Shown one piece after another: positions 14,768-20,708 of a DNA stretch of 20,708 nucleotides. The first letter of the stretch is position 1, and each line of letters opens with the position of its first letter. The DNA is from an uncultured Erysipelotrichaceae bacterium (GTDB taxonomy: Bacteria > Bacillota_I > Bacilli_A > Acholeplasmatales > Anaeroplasmataceae), in NCBI GenBank assembly GCA_902783745.1, contig CACZRY010000079.1:1-20708 (forward strand), written 5' to 3'. A model generated the notes under the pieces. The model saw nothing but the letters and a program-made list of their open reading frames with translations, searched no databases and was not told the origin of the DNA. A program made the position numbers and the translations under genes.

Positions 14768-16192
14768 ATGGATTTTTTCGATATGGTCCCAGATAATTTT
14801 TTCTCACTACTATCATCAAAGAACAGAAGAATTTATCTAGCAAGTATACTTCAAGTATTTAAAGTATATGAAACAGGTACAATCTTAGGTATCGACAAAA
14901 AGGTAGTAGTAGATGATCTTGTGTATTTCTTAGATACTAATAAACAATATCTTTATGACGTTGAAGAAGACGACAAAGAAGATGAAGAAGCTAGTCCAAG
15001 AAGTACTAGAGAACTTGCAAACTTTATATTAAGAAAAATGGAAGAAACAGGATGGATATATGTAGATGTATCTAACGACTATGATGAAATACTAAATTTC
15101 AGTGATGTCGCAATTACAATCTGCGAGGCAATAATTAATGCCTATCCAGCAGTTGAATATTCAGAAGATGAATTACCAGATGATTATGTTAATCCAAATG
15201 AGTATCAAGGTTACATCTATTCAATTTATTCAATTCTAAATCAAGAAGATATTCAAGATTATGGTTTGACTTTTAATATTGTATATCAAGATACAAGACA
15301 ACTTATTAGAGCAATAAGAAGACTTGATGCAAGAATGAAGGATTATATTAATTCTGTTGTTAATAATAACGAATTAAAAGATCTAATGGAAAAGTTGATG
15401 GATTATAAGACTAACGTATATGATAATATGTATGTTAAGTTAAAAATTTCAGATAACATTGATAGATATCGTCTAGCAATTATCACTAAGCTTCAAAATA
15501 TGCAAGCTAATGAAGAAATCATTAATGATGTTGCAATCAATTATGTACCAGTTACTCAAAATCATGAACAAGCAGTTGCAAAGGCTGTAAGAAATATTGA
15601 TGAAGTAATTGATGCATTTAACGCATTAGAAGAATTTATTTCTGAAATTGATAGAAAGAATAGAGATTATATCAATTCTACTATTGGTAAAGTTAAATTC
15701 TTATTATCTGAGGATGATAATACAATTGGTAAGCTTAATACAATCTTAAATTTCATTAAGAAGTCTAAGAAAGAAGATAAGATTGATAAGTGTATGAGAA
15801 TCATTGAAGGTCTTTATAACTTACCTTTATATAAAATCTATGATCAAGAAAAATCTTTATATCAACCTCGTGGTGGATATGCAAGAAATTACAATCAGGT
15901 TTTAGATGAAGTTGGACTTGATGGATTTGAACTTGACGAAGAATTTATGGCTCAGTTCAAGAGCAATTACAATGAAGATGAAATTGCTAAATTCTTAGAA
16001 GACCATGAAGTAAATGGAGAGTTTAAGGCTTCAGATATAATTGATTTCGATACTCCAGATGATGTATTCATGATGGTAGTATATTGTATCATTCAAGCGA
16101 GTGAAAAAGGTTATTATTTCAATATATTAAATGATATGGTTGAAAATGAACATTACAAGATGAAGGATTTTGTAATTAGAAGAACATTATAA
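14768..16192 (+). CDS. jetA: Wadjet-type JetA, kleisin-like subunit of an SMC complex
   Basis: A 474-residue protein that matches my recollection of the type II Wadjet JetA family (DUF5716) from its N-terminus FFDMVPDNFFSLLSSKNRRIY, truncated here to the core, and its position before a JetB and a JetC gene. JetA is the kleisin (MukF/MksF-like) subunit that bridges the ATPase heads. What can be seen is an N-terminal region likely to be winged-helix, an acidic linker (residues 64-75, DVEEDDKEDEEA), a long mostly helical middle (about 180-350) and a C-terminal domain ending in MKDFVIRRTL that may hold the head contact. No catalytic motif is expected. The ATG is 10 bases after AGGGGG. It is the first gene of the operon, 17 bases before jetB. 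Family call rests on motif memory plus operon context. Confidence 0.82.
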   Translation: MDFFDMVPDNFFSLLSSKNRRIYLASILQVFKVYETGTILGIDKKVVVDDLVYFLDTNKQYLYDVEEDDKEDEEASPRSTRELANFILRKMEETGWIYVDVSNDYDEILNFSDVAITICEAIINAYPAVEYSEDELPDDYVNPNEYQGYIYSIYSILNQEDIQDYGLTFNIVYQDTRQLIRAIRRLDARMKDYINSVVNNNELKDLMEKLMDYKTNVYDNMYVKLKISDNIDRYRLAIITKLQNMQANEEIINDVAINYVPVTQNHEQAVAKAVRNIDEVIDAFNALEEFISEIDRKNRDYINSTIGKVKFLLSEDDNTIGKLNTILNFIKKSKKEDKIDKCMRIIEGLYNLPLYKIYDQEKSLYQPRGGYARNYNQVLDEVGLDGFELDEEFMAQFKSNYNEDEIAKFLEDHEVNGEFKASDIIDFDTPDDVFMMVVYCIIQASEKGYYFNILNDMVENEHYKMKDFVIRRTL

Positions 16193-16208
16193 ATTAGGAG
16201 AAATTAGA

Positions 16209-16814
16209 ATGTTAGACGCACTAGAAAAAATGACAGTAACACAGCAGCAACAGTTCCAAGACACTGCTAATAAGCTTTTACAATCTACTTTCCTATCAAG
16301 AGATAAGAGAGATAATAAGGAAGCATATTACTTCCTAATGAGTTATAAAGATTTATTTGATGAATTTTTTAAGATTCTAGGACTTGAAATAACATTAGAT
16401 ATGCCAACAGGCTCAGTAATGTTATCAGGTGCTACAAATGCATTCTCATTAAAGCTAAGAAGAGATGAAACAATCGTTTTATTAATTTTAAGACTTTTAT
16501 ATAATGAGAAGATGAAAGATACATCATTAAATGAAAATATTGTTTGTGCAATTTCTGATATTCATGAAAAATATGATTATTTAGAAATTAAAAGAAAGTT
16601 AAATAAGACTGATTTAATTAGCGCAATTCGTTTATTTAGAAAATATAATTTAATTGAAGTTACAGGTGATATTCAATCATCTGCAACAAAGCTTGTAATC
16701 TTACCTACTATCTTAATGGCTATTAAGACAGAAGATATTTCAGTTGTTGTAAATACAATTAATAAGATTACACAAGATGATTTTAATAAAAACAGTGGGG
16801 AGGCTAATGCATAA
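16209..16814 (+). CDS. jetB: Wadjet-type JetB, KITE (MukE-like) subunit, DUF4194
   Basis: A 201-residue protein of the size and position of JetB/MksE, the KITE winged-helix dimer that binds the kleisin. Visible hallmarks are the mid-domain RRDETIVLLILRLLYNEK, a helix common in DUF4194 proteins, and a following KRKLNKTDLISAIRLFRKYNLIEV segment (broken here for length: KRKLNKTDLI then SAIRLFRKYNLIEV), which looks like the winged-helix recognition region. No enzyme motif is present, as expected. An AGGAGA ribosome site precedes ATG 16209. The stop overlaps the jetC ATG by one base (TAATG), so the two are translationally coupled. Confidence 0.82.
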   Translation: MLDALEKMTVTQQQQFQDTANKLLQSTFLSRDKRDNKEAYYFLMSYKDLFDEFFKILGLEITLDMPTGSVMLSGATNAFSLKLRRDETIVLLILRLLYNEKMKDTSLNENIVCAISDIHEKYDYLEIKRKLNKTDLISAIRLFRKYNLIEVTGDIQSSATKLVILPTILMAIKTEDISVVVNTINKITQDDFNKNSGEANA

Positions 16815-19800
16815 TGAAAAGACTTGTTAAAATAAGATTAATTAACTGGCATTACCTTTCAAATGAAACAATTACAGTAAATGGAAATACATTACTTTCT
16901 GGTCCTAACGGATCTGGTAAGTCAACTATCATGGATGCCATTACTTATGTATTAACAGCTGGTGATACAGTATTCAACCTTGCTGCTAACGAAAAAGGTA
17001 AGCGTGACCTAAGAGGTTATGTTAAGTGTAAACTTGGTATGGATGATAAAGAATATTTAAGAAATGGTGACGTTTCTGGTCATATTGCTTTACAATTCCA
17101 TGATGATAAGACAGGACAAGATTTCACAGTTGGTGCAGTAATCGATGCATTCGGTGATTTATCTCCTGTAAAAACAGTATTCTATAAGAGTCTTGAAGCA
17201 ATGGATGACAAGATGTTTATCTCTGATGAAAAGACTATTTATGGTACAGTAGAATTTAGAAAGCATAATCCTTTATTTGAATATTATCTAACTAAGAAGG
17301 AAGCAAAGAGAGGATTTAGAAATGCATTCGGTTCTATTTCTGAAGACTTCTATAAATTAATTCCAAAGGCTTTAGCATTTAAACCAATTGCTGATGTTAA
17401 GGAATTCATTTATCAAAATATCTTAGAAGAAAAAGAAATCGATGTTACTGCAATTAAGGATTCTATTCGTGCTTATAAGGAATTAGAAACTACACTAAAG
17501 CAAATTCAAGCTAAGATTGCAGATTTAAGAGAAATCGATTTAGTATATCAAGAAATCTTAAAGATTCAAGAACAAAAGAGTTATCTTGAATACTTAATGA
17601 GATTATTTGATGTTGAAGAAGTAAGAAACAATATTAAAGCTGCTAAGCAACAAATTGAAAGAGAAAAGCAAAATAGATTAGACTTTGAACAGCAATTAAG
17701 AGATCTTGATAAAGAAAATTTAGCTTTACAGGATAGAGCAAGAGAAGTTTATAATTTATTACAAAATAATGATCAATTTAAAGCACAAGAATATGTTGCA
17801 AGAGAAATTACAAAGACTCAATCTAACATTGAATCTCTTGAAGCAAATAAAGAACAATTCTTAAAGAGAGTATCTAATTTTAAAGATATCTTAAATGATT
17901 TAAGAAGATTATCTAATGAAAAGATTTATTCTCAAGTTCAAGGAATGAATTTAACTGTAATTAACCAACAATCAGTAAATGAAATGAAGGTTAGATTAAC
18001 AGATTTCGATAATCAAATTCAAGCTATTTCTGCAGCTAAGAATAAGGAATTAGGTTCTTTAGAAGCAAAGATGCATGAAATTGTTGCCACTATTAACCAA
18101 ATTACAACTGCAGTTAATAATGCAAAACAAAATAGATTAAATTATAATCCTCAATTATCTCAATTAAGACTTGAAATTAAAGAAGGATTAAAGAGAATTT
18201 ATAATTATGATGTAGAAGTTCATATTTTTGCTGAATTATGCGAAATAACTGATCCAAATTGGGCAGATACAATTGAAAACTATTTAGGTAATAGAAGATT
18301 TATGTTAATTGTTGAACCTAGATATTTCGACCAAGCATTACAAATTTATGCAAGAATTAAGAATAAGTATCGTTTATATGGTATAGGTTTAGTAAATACA
18401 AAGCAAATTGCTAAATTCCAATCATTCCAAGAAAATTCTTTAGCATCAATTATTGATTCTGAGAATGCAGATGCACGTGCATTTATTAATTATACATGTG
18501 GTTCTGTAATAATGGTTGATAAGCCAGAGGATCTAGAAAAATATCCAACAGCTATCACAAATGATAACTTAATTTATCGTGGATTTACTGTTACTTCATT
18601 AAATCCAAATATTGAAAAGCCATTCATGGGTAAGAATGCCGCTGCTAAATCTAAGGAAGTTTGGATGCAAAAGGCAGTAGAAGCTAAGAAGGAATACACT
18701 GAAGTTAATGGTAAGATTGAAGCATTAACACAAGAAGTTGACTTATTAGCTGAAATTGATATCCGTACATTAATAACTGATTTAGATAAGGCATTAATGC
18801 TAGAAAAGGAAAAGGCAGCTATTTCTGACTTAAAGAATGAAGCTAAGAGAACAAAGAATGCTACACCTTCTGAATTAGAAGATGATTATCAAAAGATTCA
18901 GTTAACAATTAAGTCTAATGACGAAAAGAAGTTAAACGTATCAAGAGATATGGGTTCTATTGATAATAAGATTACTACATTAAATGAAGCAATTAATGCT
19001 AATTCAGCTAAGCTAAAGGAATTAGAAGATGAATTAAAGGCATTAGCTGGTGATAATGCAGTAATTGCAGAAAATGCTAAGCAAGAATATCAAGAAATCA
19101 TTAAGGGTCAAAGCTTTAAGCAAGCTTTAAGCAAGTATCAAGAAAGATTTGAATCTCAAGAAAAGAACTTCAAGACTCTAGATGATGCACTTCATCAAAA
19201 GCAATTTGATTTCATTTCAAAATATAATTCTAACTACACAGTTGGTTTAAATGAAATGGACAAATATTTAGCTGAATTATCTAAGCTTGAAAAGAGTGAA
19301 TTAATCACTTATGAAAAGAAGGTTAGAGAAGCTAGAGAGTCTGCTGAAGTAGTATTTAAGGAAGATTTCATTGCTAAATTAAGAAATAATATCTTAACTG
19401 CAGAACAAGAAATTCAAAAGATTAATGATACTTTAAGAGGTATCAGATTCGGTAATGATACATATGAATTCATATTCCCACGTTCACAAGAATATGCTGA
19501 ATTCTATGATATGGTAACTTCTGATATGGTTGATTTAAACCAAGGCTTATTTACTTATGAATTCCAAAATAAGTATAATGAACAAATTTCAGAATTATTT
19601 GAATCTATTTCTCAAGATGACCTAAATTCTAATGGTGCATTTAATAAGTTCACTGATTACCGTACATATATGGATTATGATATTCGTATCACAAACCTAG
19701 ATGGTGATTCAATGACTTACTCTAAAGTATTTAAAGAAAAATCCGGTGGTGAAACACAGGTTCCATTCTATGTTGCAATAGTTGCATCATTCGTACGTGT

Positions 19801-20050
19801 ATATACTAAGACAGGATTTGCTGGTGGAGATCCTATTGGTATTGTAATGTTCGATGAAGTATTCGATAAGATGGATGGTAACCGTATGCGTGCTATGATG
19901 AATTTCATGTGCTCTATGCCATTACAAATCATCCTTGCATGTCCTCCACAGAGAATGAACATTCTAGAAGAATTTGCTGATACTACATTAGTAATGGTAA
20001 GAAAGGGAACTAAGGCTCAGGTTTTACCAGTAATCAGAAAGGGTGAATAA
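16814..20050 (+). CDS. jetC: Wadjet-type JetC, SMC/MukB-like ATPase
   Basis: A 1078-residue SMC-family ATPase, the predicted DNA loop-extruding motor of the complex. The N-terminal head has Walker A GPNGSGKST (residues 30-38, Lys36). Two long coiled-coil arms follow (about 225-465 and 610-870), rich in Gln, Glu and Lys. Between them is a globular hinge (about 470-605, starting near NWADTIENYLGNRRF). The C-terminal head carries the ABC signature KSGGETQ (Ser977-Glu980) and Walker B IVMFDEVFD (Asp1014, catalytic Glu1015). All ATPase residues are intact. The hinge has no CxxC pair, which excludes a Rad50/SbcC zinc hook. The order kleisin-KITE-SMC and the length match Wadjet/MksB rather than canonical SMC, whose accessory genes are scpA/scpB. 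No jetD follows; sepF does. Confidence 0.88.
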   Translation: MKRLVKIRLINWHYLSNETITVNGNTLLSGPNGSGKSTIMDAITYVLTAGDTVFNLAANEKGKRDLRGYVKCKLGMDDKEYLRNGDVSGHIALQFHDDKTGQDFTVGAVIDAFGDLSPVKTVFYKSLEAMDDKMFISDEKTIYGTVEFRKHNPLFEYYLTKKEAKRGFRNAFGSISEDFYKLIPKALAFKPIADVKEFIYQNILEEKEIDVTAIKDSIRAYKELETTLKQIQAKIADLREIDLVYQEILKIQEQKSYLEYLMRLFDVEEVRNNIKAAKQQIEREKQNRLDFEQQLRDLDKENLALQDRAREVYNLLQNNDQFKAQEYVAREITKTQSNIESLEANKEQFLKRVSNFKDILNDLRRLSNEKIYSQVQGMNLTVINQQSVNEMKVRLTDFDNQIQAISAAKNKELGSLEAKMHEIVATINQITTAVNNAKQNRLNYNPQLSQLRLEIKEGLKRIYNYDVEVHIFAELCEITDPNWADTIENYLGNRRFMLIVEPRYFDQALQIYARIKNKYRLYGIGLVNTKQIAKFQSFQENSLASIIDSENADARAFINYTCGSVIMVDKPEDLEKYPTAITNDNLIYRGFTVTSLNPNIEKPFMGKNAAAKSKEVWMQKAVEAKKEYTEVNGKIEALTQEVDLLAEIDIRTLITDLDKALMLEKEKAAISDLKNEAKRTKNATPSELEDDYQKIQLTIKSNDEKKLNVSRDMGSIDNKITTLNEAINANSAKLKELEDELKALAGDNAVIAENAKQEYQEIIKGQSFKQALSKYQERFESQEKNFKTLDDALHQKQFDFISKYNSNYTVGLNEMDKYLAELSKLEKSELITYEKKVREARESAEVVFKEDFIAKLRNNILTAEQEIQKINDTLRGIRFGNDTYEFIFPRSQEYAEFYDMVTSDMVDLNQGLFTYEFQNKYNEQISELFESISQDDLNSNGAFNKFTDYRTYMDYDIRITNLDGDSMTYSKVFKEKSGGETQVPFYVAIVASFVRVYTKTGFAGGDPIGIVMFDEVFDKMDGNRMRAMMNFMCSMPLQIILACPPQRMNILEEFADTTLVMVRKGTKAQVLPVIRKGE

Positions 20051-20051
20051 A

Positions 20052-20381
20052 ATGCTTTTTGGACGTAAAAAGGAAGAAGAAACTAGTTTTGAAGCACCTA
20101 AAAGAAGTGCAGATAAAATAGTATTTAATGAGCTTGAAGATGATGATCATTTAGCATTAAATCTTGTAAAAGAATTAATGAATGGTAATCCTTTAATTAT
20201 CAATTTCTCAAAGCTTAATGAAATTGAATGCAATAAAATGCTTGCATTTTTCCAAGGTGCAACTGTTGCATTAAATGGAAAAGCTTTAAGAATTGATGCA
20301 GATATTTATTTATTTGCAAAGAAAGAAGATTTATTAGATGGCTCATTAAGAGAATTTGTAAAAGATCTTAAAAAAGCATAA
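20052..20381 (+). CDS. sepF: Cell division protein SepF, short form
   Basis: SepF binds the C-terminal tail of FtsZ and, in Gram-positive bacteria, helps tether and arrange the division ring at the membrane. The 109 residues hold the SepF core (about 20-105): an ADKIVFNEL strand, a DDDHLALNLVKEL helix, PLIINFSKL, the FFQGATVALNGKALRI segment with the conserved Gly, and DIYLFAKK. Bacillus SepF is about 150 residues, with an N-terminal amphipathic membrane helix and an acidic linker; here only about 17 residues (MLFGRKKEEETSFEAP) precede the core. I chose ATG 20052 because AAGGGTGA at the end of jetC lies 5 bases upstream. A GTG at 20043 in frame would overlap that site. It starts one base after the jetC stop. 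Confidence 0.88.
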   Translation: MLFGRKKEEETSFEAPKRSADKIVFNELEDDDHLALNLVKELMNGNPLIINFSKLNEIECNKMLAFFQGATVALNGKALRIDADIYLFAKKEDLLDGSLREFVKDLKKA

Positions 20382-20387
20382 AAATAT

Positions 20388-20447
20388 AAGAAAGCATTAG
20401 ATGTAAGTTGTTTTAAAGCAACTTATTGAAAATGCTTTCTTTTTTTA
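20388..20447 (+). terminator. Two-stem intrinsic terminator after sepF
   Basis: An outer stem of 11 bp (AAGAAAGCATT at 20388-20398 with AATGCTTTCTT at 20431-20441) encloses an inner 7-bp hairpin (TAAGTTG / CAACTTA, 20404-20425). A T-run follows. It ends the jetABC-sepF transcript. Confidence 0.88.
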
Positions 20448-20476
20448 TTGATGTTTATGGAAATATAAATTATAAT
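20448..20476 (+). promoter_or_regulatory. Promoter of the downstream lipoprotein gene
   Basis: TTGATG (20448-20453), a 17-base spacer and a perfect TATAAT (20471-20476), directly after the T-run of the preceding terminator. A leader of about 35 nt leads to a strong AGGGAGG ribosome site (20506-20512). Confidence 0.8.
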
Positions 20477-20518
20477 AAAATAAATAAATTTTTTTACATT
20501 TTAATAGGGAGGCATAGT

Positions 20519-20708
20519 ATGAAAAAAATTATTTTAAGTTTAGCTGCAATTTTGGGGATTTGCGCTACATCTTTATCATTGACATCATGTAAAGAAAATT
20601 CTGTTGTAATAAAAGGTGCTGGTGGTGAAGAAATAACAGTAAAAAAATCAAACGATGAAGAATTGGTTTCAAAAGCATTTGCAGCATATGCAAATAAAGC
20701 ATTTGAAA
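20519..20708 (+). CDS. Lipoprotein, N-terminal 63 residues (3' end outside window)
   Basis: Open frame from ATG 20519, 6 bases after AGGGAGG, running off the window. It begins with a clear lipoprotein signal: MKK, a hydrophobic core (IILSLAAILGICATSLSL) and lipobox L-T-S-C with Cys24. The mature part starts KENSVVIKGAGGEEITVKK, followed by a probable helix (DEELVSKAFAAYANKAFE). An extracellular lipoprotein such as a transporter binding protein is possible, but too little is visible to name a family. It has its own promoter, so it is not part of the jet operon and does not look like a JetD. Confidence 0.8.
   Translation, partial: MKKIILSLAAILGICATSLSLTSCKENSVVIKGAGGEEITVKKSNDEELVSKAFAAYANKAFE

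Noticed and set aside
14768..20050. Jet genes as a recently acquired defence island
   Set aside because: No integrase, transposase, tRNA end or flanking repeats; base and codon use look like the neighbouring housekeeping genes; flanks are ychF and sepF.
16814..20050. JetC as SbcC/Rad50 or canonical SMC
   Set aside because: No CxxC zinc hook in the hinge, and the partners are kleisin/KITE genes of Wadjet type rather than sbcD or scpA/scpB.
20519..20708. Partial downstream gene as a possible jetD
   Set aside because: It starts with a lipoprotein signal peptide and has its own promoter after a strong terminator; a DNA nuclease would be cytoplasmic.
1..20708. Mycoplasma-type code (TGA = Trp)
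   Set aside because: Trp codons in conserved positions are TGG, and TGA serves as the stop of the genes ending at 1433 and 10957.

Overview
The window reads as a chromosomal segment of a low-GC Gram-positive bacterium (Bacillota; a Bacilli, Erysipelotrichia or RF39-like lineage is plausible but not provable here). By eye the DNA is about 30% GC. Genes are tightly packed and start codons follow strong AGGAGG-type ribosome sites. Two proteins carry lipoprotein signals, and an lspA gene is present. TGG encodes Trp and TGA is used as a stop, so the standard bacterial code applies. No transposase, integrase, tRNA, rRNA or CRISPR array is visible, and base composition does not break along the window.

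Layout: (1) 1-3211, plus strand: an overlapping gene string with a dCMP deaminase (5' end outside the window), a membrane-anchored Lon-like serine protease of the YlbL/SepM type, a small membrane protein of unknown function, lspA and rluD. It ends in a bidirectional terminator. (2) 3245-3994, minus strand: a trypsin-like lipoprotein protease, transcribed divergently from the next operon. (3) 4147-11601: a compact histidine operon hisZ-G-D-C-B-H-A-F-IE. It covers every step from PRPP to histidine except histidinol-phosphate phosphatase, followed closely by a phosphoglucomutase gene (11620-13323) and a terminator. (4) 13483-14583: ychF, with its own promoter and terminator. (5) 14768-20381: an operon encoding a Wadjet/MukBEF-like SMC complex (jetA kleisin, jetB KITE protein, jetC ATPase), running directly into sepF, a cell-division gene. 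(6) 20519 to the end: the start of another lipoprotein gene with its own promoter.

The most interesting feature is the jetABC-sepF operon. The ATPase looks intact (Walker A, signature motif and Walker B all present). However, the JetD nuclease that makes Wadjet an anti-plasmid system is not in the operon, and the position after jetC is taken by translationally coupled sepF. My inference is that this is a loop-extruding complex used for chromosome organisation linked to division, rather than defence. The alternative is a Wadjet system whose jetD lies elsewhere. The promoter region of this operon also carries phased A-tracts and a pair of GC-richer direct repeats 21 bp apart.

Apart from jetABC-sepF, the genes are housekeeping: nucleotide supply, lipoprotein maturation, rRNA pseudouridylation, histidine synthesis, sugar-phosphate interconversion and translation-associated GTPase/ATPase function.
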